DNA from: Eutreptiella sp. 'Long Island Sound 2002'
Lineage: Eukaryota > Euglenozoa > Euglenophyceae > Eutreptiales > Eutreptiaceae
Assembly: GCA_964036045.1 (NCBI GenBank)
Contig: OZ038392.1
Span: 22,966,090-23,030,089 of the forward strand
Direction: 5' to 3'
Length of the DNA: 64,000 nucleotides
Shown: piece by piece, positions 38,319 through 49,378 of the stretch
Position numbering within the stretch: the first letter of the stretch is position 1
Layout of the letters: each line of letters begins with the position of its first letter
Made by a program: the position numbers and the translations under genes
The notes under the pieces: generated by a model
What the model was told of the DNA's origin: nothing
Database searches by the model: none
What the model saw: only the letters and a program-made list of their open reading frames with translations

Positions 38319-38680
38319 GTCAATTATTTTGGGGGTCTAGACCCCCCTAGGAATTGACGCATAGGGTCGCGTCAATTATTTTGGGGGTCCAGACCCCCAT
38401 AGGAATGGACGCGTAGGGTCGCGTCAATTATTTTGGGGGTCTAGACCCCCATAGGAATTGACGCATACGGTCGCGTCAATTATTTAGGGGGTCCAGACCC
38501 CCATAGGAATTGGCGCATAGGGTCGCGTCAATTATTTTGGGGGTCTGGACCCCCCTAGGAATTGACGCATAAGGTCGCGTCAATTATTTTGGGGGTCTAG
38601 ACCCATAGGAATTGACGCATAGGGTCACGTCAATTATTTTGGGTGTTCAGACCCCCATAGGAATTGGTGCATAGCAGGGG
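38319..38680. repeat. 52-bp tandem repeat with internal palindrome, about seven copies
   Basis: GTCAATTATT starts at 38,319, 38,371, 38,423, 38,475, 38,527, 38,579 and 38,629. Most copies contain GGGGGTCTAGACCCCC, a perfect 16-bp palindrome, or a one-base variant. AATTGACGC at the end of one unit is complementary to GCGTCAATT of the next. Confidence 0.93.
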
Positions 38681-38870
38681 GGTGCACCACCTCAGTGGAA
38701 TATTTATCCAGAGGGGGGGTGTACACCACCTCAGTGGAATATTTATCCACATGGGGGGGGGGTACACCACTTCAGTGGAATATTTATCTAGAGGGGGAGG
38801 TACACCACCTCAATGGAATATTAATCCACAGGGGGGGGGGGGTACACCACCTCAGTGGAATATTTTTCCC
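38681..38870. repeat. About 40-bp tandem repeat, five copies
   Basis: CACCACCTCAGTGGAATATT recurs with small changes at about 38,685, 38,724, 38,765, 38,804 and 38,845, separated by G runs. Confidence 0.92.
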
Positions 38871-39154
38871 AGCCTCCCATTTTCCCCAATGCCCCATTTT
38901 CCACCCTTTTTTTTCTTTTTTTGGGGGGGGTCTTCCCCTGTGTTGCATGGACTCCCATTCTTCCCAACTTTCAATTTTCATGATGGTTTTTTTTGTGGTG
39001 GGTGGTTCTGTTGGGGGAGGGGGAGTGCCAGACTTTTTCTTGTCCCTTTGTGACAGGAAGGAAGGAAGGGAGGGGGCGGGTACCACACTTTTATCAGACT
39101 TTTCCTGAGATGTGTTCTGTTTTATGTCTTTGACACGAGATGCCAAATCAGACT
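38871..39154. other. Low-complexity stretch next to the LINE 3' end
   Basis: T-, C- and G-rich runs with no gene seen. CAGACTTCAGACTTCAGACT at about 39,150 overlaps the end of the LINE frame. A similar word lies near 26,150. Confidence 0.5.
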
Positions 39155-39840
39155 TCAGACTTCAGACTTTATACACATAGCTGCTCCCCATGTGAGGAGG
39201 CCATGGCTGACGGCGGTGGCGTACTCGCTGAGGGCGGGGTGGCGCTGAGGCAGGGGAGCCTTAGAGTAGGCGTGGTGGGAGGCGAGCAGGGCGCGGCGTG
39301 CGTGAGGTAGGGCGTCGTGGACCTGGAGGCCCGCGTGGGAGAAACAGATGCGGGGTTCTTGCAGGGGGCTGAGCCACCCCACGGTGTCGGGGCAGGTGTC
39401 CGCAGCGCGCCCTGCCGCCTCATCCACCCGGTCCAGCAGGGCATCGAGCCAGGTGCCGGCGATATGTGAATAGAGGTGGCGGGGGGGAGCGTGACCGCGG
39501 GCCATATTGCGGCACGCTCGTATGAGGTCCCCCTGCAGCGAGTCCTCTGGTTCTCGGCGTCCCTCCTGGGCGGTGATGTATCCTTTGCAATCTGCAAAGT
39601 GCCATGCACCGGACCGGAAGCTGAAGGCAGGGTCGGTCGAGGGTCCCCTGGCGGTGAGGGCCACCCACGCCGTGTACAGCTCCGCCGTGTATGCATTGTC
39701 CAGCCGCAAGGGGATGGGGACGGGGTACACCTGTTACCGGAGGGTGACGGGGCAGAACACCGCCACAGCCCCGCCGCAGCGCCGGGTCTTCGGGCACCAC
39801 GACGCGTCGTGGAGGATCCCATAGTTCTCGGGGAGCCAGG
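39155..39840 (-). pseudogene. LINE ORF2 C-terminus: RNase H-like domain
   Basis: On the - strand ILHDASWCPKTRRCGGAVAVF resembles the first RNase H strand with its Asp. NAYTAELYTAWVAL supplies the helix with the Glu, and WHFADCKGYI the second Asp. RNase H would degrade the RNA of the RNA-DNA hybrid during target-primed reverse transcription. An in-frame TAA at 39,734-39,736 separates the first motif from the rest, with the frame continuing on both sides. The C-terminal 100 residues are unassigned and end at TGA, 39,155-39,157. Confidence 0.6.
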
Positions 39841-41965
39841 AGAACGTGGGGACGGTCGCGGTCACCGCGTGGCAACGCCCAACCGGGGGAGCCGTGCCGA
39901 CCGGTGGAGTGGGGCGAGGTGATACCCGGGGCCATCCCTTCCGTCGCGCGTCTTCCGCACTGCGATGGCTTGCAAGCATCCACGCATGGGTGTCCTGGAC
40001 CTCGAGTCCAGGGGACGACAGGGCCATCACATGAGGATTATGGTCCGGTAGATGGCCGTCGGGGGGCAAGTGGATGGAAATGTCGCATTGGTGGCATAGG
40101 GCGACGAACAGGTCGTGGTCCGTGGGGTGAGCAGCACACCGGGGCCCGAGCTCTGAGGTGAGGCAGGGCTGGGAGGGGTGGAACCGCCAGAGGGCAGTCA
40201 GGAGCCCGTGGCGAGTGGACCGGCGGACCAGTGGGTTGGGGTGGTTCGGGTGCCGGATGTAGACGCTGAGGAAGTTAGCGAACCCGATGACCGGAGCCGG
40301 GGAGACGCCTCCTTCGGGGATCTCGCGGAGGAAGTGGGCAGAGGCAGAGAGGGCCCACCCAGCGGTGGCGCGCATGGCCGAGGCGGCCATAGCGTCTAGC
40401 ACGCGCATGGCCCCGTAGGAGGGGTGGCGGACACTGGTGAACCAGTTGACTGTCCCATGGCACTTGGCGGTGAACATGGCGAGGGGTAAGTGGGCGGGCA
40501 GCCTCGGGGCGCGGAGCGCCCGGCATGCAGCGCGGGTGCCCGAGAACAGGCGCCCCGAGTCGACGGGGTGGAAAAGGTGGGGGAGGGCCTGGCGGCCAAG
40601 GACGCAGACGTAGTCCTGGCTTGTGGCACAGCGCACCGGGTGGCCGTTGAGGTACACTGTGTCTCTGAGGAAATGGACCCAGCCATCGCGCATGTCCGTG
40701 CCGACCAAGACCGTTTTGGTCGGGTCAGAGTGGAGGTTGGTGAGGCGACCTGCCCGTTCAATGCCGCTGGCGAGGGCGGGCAGGTGGCCGCGGTCACCGG
40801 GTAGCCACTGGGTATCATCCATCAGGAGAACCCGGTTCAGCGGGCCTGCGGGGGTGTCGGTGGGGGGGACGGAACGGCAGGCTTCGTGTCCTCGAACTTC
40901 GCGAGACATGCAGTACTTCATGCCGGACACGGGGCATCCCTGCCCCGTGCCGGCGCCCAGGCGGGTGGAGGACGGGGAACGCCCGTCAGCCCCTCCCATG
41001 TGCACCTCGAGGGCGCGGTCGTGGTGCTGAAGGGTCGCGGCGTCGGCTGGGGAGATCCCCGCCGCGGTCAGGACGGCGTACTCGGTGGTGTGGTTGATGG
41101 AGCCGTACGCATGGCGGACATCGTCCGACAGGACCCACGCCTCGAGGCGTCGTCTCCAGCGGACCCACCATACATCGTGGAGGACGCGGAGGAGCTCCAC
41201 AGAGGAGCAGTGCGGGGACATCCCGAACTGGTAGGGCGGCAGGATGCCGCCCTGTACAAGGCGGTGCCTGTAGTGGTCTTTAATGAGGGCGGTCGTGAGC
41301 TTCCATACCGTGGCCAGATTGGTGAGCGGCCTGCCGTTTGCGATGGGGCCGTGTGGCGTCTTCTTCGGAAGGTTGATGAAATCCGCAGAGTGCGCTTGGG
41401 GCATGGGCACCCCGCTGAGAATGCTGTTGATCAAGTCCACGATCACCGTAAACTAGGCGTCCTCCAACTGTCCGAACAGCCGGTACTCCAGCAAATCGTG
41501 GTACGGTACGGTGGCCGCCGCTCGGTGGATGATGGCGCGTAGGTTGGCGATTGTAGCGCAAGGCGGCGGGCCGAGCGGGCTGCCGGCCCATCCCGTGATG
41601 GCCTGGACGCGCGCGAACAAGAGTGCCTCAAGAGGGGCCAGGTGCCTGTGGCGCAGCTGGTCCAACGCAACGGCGGCTTGCTGATGGAGGGGCACTGGGA
41701 CGCCCACCACATAGACAGGATCTGCCGGGGGTACATATTGCGCTCCCAAAGTGCGGCGGTAGTCCACTTTGGTGGGTTGGCCAGGGGCGGTGGGTAGGGG
41801 CGCCAGCCCTATATCCTTCTCCAGAAGGATGACATCCCAGGCCACCCGGATCTCCTCTTTGAGGCGGGCGACCTCCACAAGGTGCGACGACTGGGACGCC
41901 CAATCCGGGTGGGCGAGGGTGTAGCGTCGCAGGTTGGCGACGTGGACGCGTACCGTCGACGGCAC
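39734..41965 (-). pseudogene. LINE ORF2: reverse transcriptase domain
   Basis: Motifs in order are GRPLTNLATVWKL (RT motif 2a region), VLSDDVRHAYGSI (motif A with the catalytic Asp), GTGQGCPVSGMKY (motif B, the G-x-x-Q-G signature) and VLLMDDTQWL (motif C, MDD in place of F/Y-x-D-D). The RT copies element RNA into DNA at the nicked target. Upstream, the frame opens at 41,965 and reads through VEVARLKEEIRVAWDVILLEKD. An in-frame TAG at 41,453-41,455 splits it, with the same frame resuming at once. Confidence 0.8.
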
Positions 41966-42870
41966 TGGCTGGCTGGGGACGGGGGGCCCGAGGCCGCCGT
42001 AGCTGCGGTGTATAGCGCTGAGGTCACCTCGGTATAGCGAGGCAGTGCGCTGGGCGCGCCCGGGGGCGGCGGGGCGAGCTCGGCTCGAAAGGTGTCGTTA
42101 AGGGTGCGGAGTTGGCTGGCGAGGGGCTCCCGCGGGATGGGGAAGCGGCCCTTTTTTGACGGGCACACCAGTTGGGGCGCCGGTGGGAGGTCATGGAGGG
42201 TGGCAGTCACGGGCAGATGGTTCGACGGGAAACTGGAATCGGAGCGCACCTCCGTGGTGTGGGCAGCTTCCGAAGGGGTGCGGAGGAAGATGTGGTCAAG
42301 GGCATCCGCGAAGCCTTGCGGGCTCACCCAGGTGGGGGCCTCAGCAAGGGGGTGCAACCGGCGCATCCCGAGGCGCGCGAGCGTGGGTAGGATGAGGTCA
42401 TAGAGTGAGGCGGGAGAGATAGGGAGGTCCGAGACCCAATGGCAATTGGCGTTCAGGTCCCCTGTCAGGACAACCACCCTGGCCGGGGTGAGGAGGAAGT
42501 ATGGGTACACGCAATCCAGGATTTCCTGGAGCGTGTCGAGGTCCCCGTCGGCCGGGAAATACACGTTGGCGTGGCAGTGGGCCACGCCCGCCATGGTGAA
42601 GTGAGTGATCAGGGATCGTCCTGAGGGGTGGGCGCTGTGGCTGGTCACGGCCAGGTCTGGGGTCCTGTGGAGGAGGGTGGCGCAACCCCCAGCCACCTTC
42701 GCCGGGGCTTGGATGGTGTGGTATAGGGAGTGTACCCGTTGGACGATCAGGGGACCAGCTAGGGGACCAACTTCTTGAATGTGCAGGGTTAGCGGGTACT
42801 GGCACTCGCGCACCAGGACGTCCAGGGCGCGGAGCTTGGGTCGCAGGGACATCTGCACGTTGAGGGTCAT
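41809..42870 (-). pseudogene. LINE ORF2 N-terminus: APE-type endonuclease
   Basis: The frame starts MTLNVQMSLRPKLRALDVLV and contains TLHIQEVG (the Gln-Glu metal-binding motif), VVVLTGDLNANCHW (GDxN motif), ALDHIFLR and SNHLPVTATL (the S-x-H catalytic motif, with Asn where Asp is usual before the His). Such nucleases nick target DNA to prime reverse transcription. The frame is lost near 41,975 at a GGGGGGCCC run and continues in the next frame as the RT ORF. The Asn-His in place of Asp-His may also mark decay. Confidence 0.75.
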
Positions 42871-43492
42871 TATGTCCGGGCGGGGCGACGCGGTTGGAAA
42901 GGGGGGGATCCGGGCAGGAGCCGGCGGTGGCTGGGTGCCGGGTTAGCTTGCGGACCACGGCCGCTGGGAGGGCGTGAGGCAGGTCCCGCACCCACTTGCG
43001 GAGGTGCCGGGGGTGGTACGTGGCCGCTATCGCCAAGACACTGGCTCAGGTGAGGCCTGTGGCCGTGACAGAGACACGGCTGTGCAGGGACTGTGGGAGG
43101 ACCACGTGGTGGTGCTCGGGCAGGATGAGGGAGGTTGGGGGCATGCCCTTGCGGCAGAGCTGTATCTGATGGGAACCAGACACTTGCACGCAGTGCACGG
43201 CGCCCACCAATGACAGAATGTTGCGGGGCTAGGAGTCTGTCCCGCTGCACACCCGGTAGTAGTGCACACCCGCTGGCAGGTGTAGGCACATTTCGAGGGC
43301 GTAGGGGGGCTGGATGAACTGGGCTGCGCTCGGGGACGGCATCGGTACCAGGCCCCATTCTCTGGGAGGGGAGCAGGGAGTTTACGCGCCCAGGTGCAGG
43401 TCCCGGACGTGGGGGGGCGCCGTCGAGGCGGGAGTGGCGAAGCCGAGACACAGCGTCGGGGATGTCTTCGTTGCGCCCCGCCATGTCTCAGG
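42871..43492 (-). pseudogene. Broken linker segment of the LINE between ORF1 and endonuclease
   Basis: One - strand frame carries protein-like pieces (FIQPPYALEMCLHLPAGVHY, RNILSLVGAVHCVQVSGSHQ, TYHPRHLRKWVRDLPHALPA) interrupted by an in-frame TAG and TGA. The frame then shifts near 42,880 into the endonuclease. No domain is assigned. Confidence 0.4.
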
Positions 43493-44230
43493 CTACCGCT
43501 CCCTCGGATGCCGACCGAAGTACGGCTGAAAGCGGTGGGGGTCGGCTGGGGGGCTCCAGGGCGGGGGAGCGTAGGGGTTGTGGGCCATGGCCACTCGGGG
43601 GTCGTGGGGGTCCCCCGAGTACGGGTGAGGCTGGAGGGGGGCTACTGCATGGTGGTCGTGGCGGCTGGAATGCGCGCGAGGCTCATCGCGGTACGCGCTG
43701 CGACGCCTCGGCGGCGGGCTGTCGCGGCGATGACCAGGGCTGCGGCGGCGGGACGGGGACCTGTCCGAGCGGCGGGGGCTGTACCTGCGCTGGTACTTGG
43801 GGTCTGGTTCTCCTTCTGATTCCGAAGTCGCCGTGAGGTCCACCTGATCTTCTGGCTCCCGCGGACGGCGGTGCTTTTGCTCGCGACTCCCTCGATGGGT
43901 CTTTCGGGCAGGGTAGTCTCTGTCAGGGTCAGGCACCCAGGGAGTGTATAGCTGCTTCTTGGATTCGGCCCAGGTCACTCGCCAGCCGCGAGCGGTGTGC
44001 TGTCTGGTCAGTCGCATGCCTCTGTCATACTCAGCGGGTCGGATTCCGACAATCGTGAACTTGGCCTTATGGTTGAGTTGTTCGTCCGAAATGGACGACA
44101 GGCCGGCGCCAAATTTATCCCGGAGAATGCCTCCGAGGATTCCTGCGTCCACTTCTCCCGACGGCGGATCGTCGACTTCTTGCCAGCCGACCCACAGGGC
44201 CTTTGAGAAGGTCTGCGGATCAACTTTTTA
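43493..44230 (-). pseudogene. LINE ORF1 C-terminal part, basic Arg/Ser-rich
   Basis: The frame reads KVDPQTFSKALWVGWQEVDD, then EQLNHKAKFTIVGIRPAEYD, then a strongly basic Arg/Ser/Pro-rich tail (RRSDRSPSRRRSPGHRR). The tail could bind nucleic acid, as ORF1 proteins do. The frame is the same as that of the preceding piece, from which it is separated only by TAA at 44,228-44,230. It ends at TAG near 43,493. Confidence 0.45.
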
Positions 44231-45302
44231 GGGCGTATACCCCCTCTTTTTGGCCGCGCTCTGTGCCTGGTTGGCGGCTGCGGTCTCGGCTGGGGAGGCG
44301 GCTGGACTGTCAGCAACCTGCTGGACAGGAGGGGGGCTGGCGAGGAAGGTGCGCAGGACGTCCGCGATGCCGGGCAAACTGGGTGCATGGCTGCGGACCC
44401 AGGCCCACCGATCCCGAATCGGGGATTGCGGGAGGGTGCTGACGTTCGCGCTGTACTGGCGGAAAAGCTGGAGGTGGAATGCGTGTGCAACCTCGTCCTC
44501 ACAGCCTTTGGGGATCTCCGGGATCCACTCCAGTAGGGAGGCCAGTGCGGCATCAATGGGCGAAGCCGTAGGCGACGGCGGCTGGGGAGCAGCGCCCGGC
44601 GCCCGGAGGGCAGTAGTCGCTCTAGGCTTAGGGATCGGGTCCGGGACGGCGGGCGACAACCCGGGGGCACGCGTAGGGGTCTCCGGGACCGGCACGGGGC
44701 TCGGCGCGGCCATAGCCCTGCGGAGGACGTCAGCCAACTCCTCGAGGTCGGGTGCCTGGGGCGAGGTGAGGACCGCCGCGGCGAGGATGACCGGCTCCAG
44801 GACCAGGAATTCCTGAGAGCCGGGGGTAGGCAATTCGAAAGAGGCCGGAACCGCACTGCGCACGGCATTGGCAAACGCCGGCGGCATGGACGGGAGGCCG
44901 CGGAGTCTGGTGGCAATGGACAAGAGGGGGGGTATGGACCTGATGAAGTTGTTGAGCCGAACGGCTTCGGCCTGCCGCTGCGCCGCGGCAGAACGTTGGA
45001 CTTGCTGCTGGGCATTGTCCCGCTCGGTGCGGACCATGTCCAGATCCCGCATGAGGGACTCCAGGTGCCCTGGCCAGCTCTTGCTGTTGGGCCTCGTACT
45101 GGTCACGCAATTGAGCATAATCGGTGGAGTAGGCCGTTACGTCCAGGTCCGGGACGAAGGGCTCCCCCAACTGGGAGGGGCTGGGGGGGGCTGACCCGAC
45201 GGCCGGGGCTGGCGACTCCGGAGGCGTGGGGTCCGCGGCAGCCGGTTGGACTTGGGAGGCGGGCTCAGGGAGGTTGAAAGAAAGCGTGGTTTGCTCGGGC
45301 AA
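44228..45302 (-). pseudogene. LINE ORF1 middle part, coiled-coil and gag-like
   Basis: An N-terminal piece (MPEQTTLSFNLPEPASQ, then YAQLRDQYEAQQQEL) is in one frame. The continuation (ESLMRDLDMVRTERDNAQQQ, LNNFIRSIPPLLSIATRLRG) is in another, so a frameshift lies near 45,070. The heptad-like, Gln-rich segment suggests a coiled coil, common in LINE ORF1 trimers. The rest is Pro/Ala-rich, with a helical domain (LLEWIPEIPKGCEDEVAHAF). No family is named. Confidence 0.45.
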
Positions 45303-45675
45303 CAGCGACGAAGGCGATTGGTCGGCCCCTGTAGGGGCGGGCTTGTCGTGGGACCTGTATAGGGCTGACGCCGGGGTGAACGCCGTCGTGGCGAACAGAG
45401 TGCCGGCGGGGCTGGGTGCTGCCTGGCCTTTGGTGAGGTAAGGTGCGTGGCTGGGCGGCGTGAGCGGGGGGGCTGGCGGTGTCGGCGATGCCGGCCTGCA
45501 GCAGGGCGAAGGTGGGGGCTGTGGCCCAGGAATGCTCGCCAGCCTGCTCGATCTGATGCAGCAGCTCCACGCTGCGGATCGGCAGGACCGAGCATTCGAG
45601 CAGCGGCCGCAGCTGCTCGGGGGTCCACATGCCCTTGTTGGCGAGGGCCGGGGGCGTGTAAACCGGGGCTGGCGT

Positions 45676-46461
45676 TTACTGCCCAGTGAGGCAGATCGAG
45701 GAGGCCCATGCCAGAAGCCCGAACTTCAGCGGGACGAGGTCTGCTGTCGGGATATGGGCCGCTTGCACGACCGCATGCACGTCATTGGGCAGCGCCCAAA
45801 CGGCCGCAACCACCTCGCGGGTGCAGAGGCGGTCCCACGACGGCTTGAGGTGGGGGGCAAGGAACTGGCTGATGGGCTTGTGAATCTTGTGGGAGACCTT
45901 TTGGCTTTGGATGTCTGGAGGAGTGGTAGTGTCGATGGACGGAGGCTGTTCTCGGGCCGTGTACAGGCCTTTGAATACTTGGCTGCGAAGGCGTGACGCT
46001 GAGATCGGGACATGGCTTGGACTCCATCGCGTGACGAGTGCTGCTGTGAGGGCCTCAGGGTCCTTGGATACATACTGCAGCAGCGGGCCTCCTTGTACCA
46101 GCGACAGGGGGACGTGTTCGATGACCTTCGTGTCAGACGGGCCTGCGGCGACCGTAACGGTGGCTGTGAGCGGGAGTCCCCGTGGCGTCCACGCCCCCGT
46201 CACGGTTGTAATAGCCTGGATGTCGCCGTCGGCAGGTGTCCATCGCAAGGCGTCACATAAGTCAGCCAGGGCGGGGTCGGTGGCCCGGATGGCTGTATCC
46301 GCAGCTTCCAGTGCGTCATCCTTCAACATGTCCAGCTCTCGTAGGAGACGGTCAGCGTCGTCGGACTGGGCAATTTCCATCAGAAACATGGGAAACGGCC
46401 CCCGACGAATGGCGGGGGCGGGAGAGGGGGAGTCCTGGGACGGCGTTGAGCGGTCTGACAT
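45676..46461 (-). pseudogene. LINE ORF1 N-terminal part
   Basis: The first ATG of the frame is at 46,461 (MSDRSTPSQDSPSP). The 261 residues include acidic helices (AQSDDADRLLRELDMLKDDA), IQAITTVTGAWTPRGLPLTA and HKPISQFLAPHLKPSWDRLC. It ends at TAA, 45,676-45,678. The same frame stays open past that stop (NKGMWTPEQLRPLLECSVLP), suggesting one longer ancestral ORF1. The domain is not recognised; the position supports an ORF1/gag role. Confidence 0.45.
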
Positions 46462-47107
46462 GGTAGGCTGTGGCGAGAAAGGAGCGGGTGGCCTGTGGCC
46501 GCAAGGCGCTGGCGGGGGGCGACAAACCGGGGTGCTGGCAAACGGGGGAGCACGGACAACATAGGCAGCCCCCACTGGACGGGGCGCACATGAAAGAAAT
46601 AAAGAGTGCCACGAGCGGGGCCATAGTGCGACGAAACAAAGAGCATGGCGCGAGGGCGCAGAGCAACATGGGGCCGCTTGGCGGAGCGGGCCGGGAGCGG
46701 GGGTCCCGGGACTCACAAGGACGGGGGTGCGAGGGGAGCACCGTGCTGGCGCGCGGTGCTGCAACCCTAGTGGCGCATAGGTGAGGGGGGCCCCACGATG
46801 GGACGACGAAGCCGACGACTTATGATACCCCTGCACAAGGCGTCACGCTTGAGCGGCAGATACGTCGAATGCACTTCCCGTCGCGGCTCCCCGCGTAGCG
46901 GCCTGGAAGATTGCCACGGTGAGGTCGACGTCTTGCCAGAGCCGATTGTAGAACGTTGCGCCCACTGTGAGCAGGAGGTGGCTAGCAAGGGGGAGGGACG
47001 CACCCGAGGTGCGGCACTCAGCCCTTGGAGACACGGGAATAAGAGGGAGAGACAGAGTGCACCATGCGGGTGGAGCAGAGCGGAGAAGGGGCCACGATGG
47101 CTAGAGC
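46462..47107. other. LINE 5' region and flank, no gene seen
   Basis: GC-rich sequence upstream of the LINE ORF1 start on the - strand. It may contain the 5' UTR and promoter, but no motif defines it and no copy boundary is visible. Confidence 0.4.
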
Positions 47108-47230
47108 TGAGTCACGTGGTGGCACGACTATCACGACGATTCACGACTGGCTTCGAGCGTGGCAGTGCGTGTAGGCAATCCGTCCTACAGCTACCATCCT
47201 GAGCGTTTTTAGACTGGTGCCAGGTCACCA
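47108..47230. repeat. Z leader module, copy 1
   Basis: It contains CACGACTGGCTTCGAGCGTG, GGCAATCCGTCC, CAGCTACCATCCTGAG, then TTTTTAGACTGGTGCCAGGT just before the GGGT array. The same sequence precedes the arrays at 49,379, 59,189 and 61,574. Confidence 0.88.
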
Positions 47231-48040
47231 GGGGTTGGGGTGTGTGTCGGTGTCTGTGATTTTGGGGGGTGGGTGGGTGTCTCTGATGTGGGTGGTTTGG
47301 TGGGTGTCTTTGGCGTGGGTGGGTGGGTGGGTGGGTGGCCGGGTGACTCGGAGTCGGTGGGTGGGTGGGTGGGTGTCTAATGTGGGTTGGTTGATGGGTG
47401 GATGGGTGTTTTTGATGTTGGGGGGTGGGTGGGTGGGTGGGTGTCTCTAAAGTCGGGGGGTGGGTGGGTGTCTCTGATGTGGGTGCGTGGCTGGTTGGGT
47501 GGGTATCTTTGATGTGAGTGGGTGGGTGTCTGATGTGGGTGGTTTTGTGGGTGTCTCTGATGTTGGGGGTCGGGTGGGTGTCTCTCATATGGGTGGCTGG
47601 CTGGCTGGGTGGGTGGGTGTCTTTGATGTGGGTGCGTGGGTGGGTGTCTTTGATGTGGGTGGGTGGGTGGGTGTCTCTAATGTGGGTGGGTGGGTGGGTG
47701 TCTTTGATGTTGGGTGGTGGGTGGGTGTCGCTGATGTCGGGGGGTGGGTGGGCATCTGTGATGTGGGTGGGTGGGTGGGTGGGTGGGTGGTTGGGTGTCT
47801 CTGATGTTGGTGGGTGGGTGGGTGGGTGGATGTCTCTGATGTTGGGGGGTGGGTGGGTGGCTTTGACGTGGGTGGGTGGGTGGGTGGGTGGGTGTCTTTC
47901 TTGTTTTGGGGCTGGGTGGGTGTCTCTGATGTGGGTAGGTGGGTGGCTGTCTTTGATGTGGCTGGGTGGGTGTCTCTTATGTGGATCAGTGGGTGGCTGT
48001 CTTTGATGTGGCTGGGTGGGTGTCTTTGATGTGGGTGGGT
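47231..48040. repeat. GGGT-rich minisatellite array 2
   Basis: Same unit family as the 23.5-kb array: (GGGT)n joined to GTCTCTGATGTG or TGATGTTGGGG. It is open in several frames on both strands for that reason alone. Confidence 0.93.
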
Positions 48041-48425
48041 GGGGGGGAGGAGGAGGACGAGGAGGAGGAGGAGCGCCTTCCGCAGTCCCACGGACGATGG
48101 GCCTTGGCGTCGTCCTCCGGGGGTCCCACGCAGACCAGCCGAGGTAGTCCTCCGTCTTACCTCTGCTAGAGCAAGACGAATCTCGTCGCACACCTGAGAA
48201 CGCCCCTCCTAGCAGGCCGTCTGGGTCTCAGCGTCGATGTACGACAACGCTACAGTCCGATCTGCTCTCCGGTCCCGGCCACCGACCGCTCCAAACTGTC
48301 CTGGATCCACCCGAGGTAGCGTCCCAAGATCAACGGTCACGGAAGGTGTGGGTCTCCCGGGGCATCACCCCTAACTTAGAAGGCCGCCAGACAAAGAGCG
48401 TAGTCCGGCCCGACTATGCGCACTG
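48041..48425. repeat. X spacer module, copy 2 (uninterrupted; empty site of the YR element)
   Basis: The module starts with a GGAGGAGGACGAGG tract and runs through GAATCTCGTCGCACACCTGA, GGTCTCAGC|GTCGATGTACG (junction 48,232/48,233) and GGGCATCACCCC. It is the uninterrupted equivalent of the X module split by the retrotransposon at 51,797-57,722. Confidence 0.9.
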
Positions 48426-48590
48426 CCGGCGGGCTGAGGGCGATGGCGCACGTGTACGTTGGCGGCACCACGATGGCGCTCTGCCACTGAAGTGGCGCCA
48501 CGTTGGCGCTTGATTGTTTGGGCGGCGCCACGGCGGCGCATGGCTGTCGGGGCAGCGCCACGGTGGCGCTCCACTCTTGAGGTTGCCCCA
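48426..48590. repeat. Y hairpin minisatellite, copy 1 (short)
   Basis: Includes GCACCACGATGGCGC, GCGCCACGTTGGCGC, GCGCCACGGCGGCGC and GCGCCACGGTGGCGC at about 30-bp pitch, matching the longer Y arrays. Confidence 0.85.
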
Positions 48591-49194
48591 CGGGGGGGTG
48601 GCCGGGCCCGGTCCTTGTATGCGACCCCCCCCCCCCCCCAGCCCCCCCCCCCCCCGGGTTTTGAAAGATAGTGGTGCCGGGTCGGCCACCAACAAGTGTC
48701 TCTAGAGAAAAAATTTTTCCATACTATGTGTTTATACTCAAATTACTCAAATTTTGTAGAGAATTCATATTTTGACCCGAAGGAGGGCTACAGGAGGGCT
48801 GCAGGCCCTAACAGCAACCACAACCCTAGCCCTAGACACTAAAAAGGGTGATAAAACCAAGACTGGTTCCACCAGCTCGGTAACCCTAACCCTAACCCCC
48901 CCCCCCCCCTCACCCCTGGCTGGACGCCCCCATGACCCCCGGCCAGACCCCCCCCGACCCCCGGGAGGAACATCCCCCCCCAGCTGCCCCCCCCCCCCCC
49001 CGACTTTTAAAAGATAGTTGGGGGTGGGTCGCATCACGACCGATTGTAGTCACCCCCCCCCCCCGTGGGTCGCGCCACGGTGACGCACGTATTCGTCGGC
49101 GGCACCATGGTGGTACTCTGCCACTGAGCCGGCGCCACGTCAGCACCCGGCGGTCGGGGGAGGACACGTAGGTGCGTCTGTCCCCCACAAGACT
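48591..49194. other. C-rich inserted stretch with a telomere-like motif
   Basis: Long C homopolymers flank two related words (GTTTTGAAAGATAGTGG near 48,657 and CTTTTAAAAGATAGTTGG near 49,004). TAACCCTAACCCTAACCCCC occurs at 48,881-48,900. After 49,060 the Y/Z-like sequence resumes (GCGCCACGGTGACGC, CGGCGGCACCATGG). No gene is seen. Confidence 0.55.
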
Positions 49195-49378
49195 GCATTT
49201 CTAGCCTAGGGAGGGGTCCTGGACGGTTGGCGGGCGGTGTGGGCCCGGCTTGACACAGGGAAGACGCACAGAGAACGACGACGTATGTCGACGGGCTTCA
49301 CGGGTGGCATTGCGTGTGGGCAATGTGTCCCACAGCTACCATCCTGAGGGTTTTTAGACCGGTGCCAGGTCACCAGGG
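49195..49378. repeat. Z leader module, copy 2
   Basis: GGTCCTGGACGGTTGGCGGG, CAATGTGTCCCACAGCTACC and a TTTTTAGACCGGTGCCAGGT end match the other Z copies. Confidence 0.88.

Larger units (their letters stand above)
39155..46461 (-). mobile_element. Degraded non-LTR (LINE) retrotransposon with APE endonuclease, RT and RNase H
   Basis: All recognisable pieces lie on the - strand in the order ORF1 (46,461-43,493), endonuclease (42,870-41,809), reverse transcriptase (41,965-39,734) and RNase H (about 39,830-39,155). This is the layout of I-like and related LINE clades. The frames are broken by at least two frameshifts and several in-frame stops, so this copy is inactive. I could not define a poly-A or simple-repeat tail or target-site duplications. 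Confidence 0.8.
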
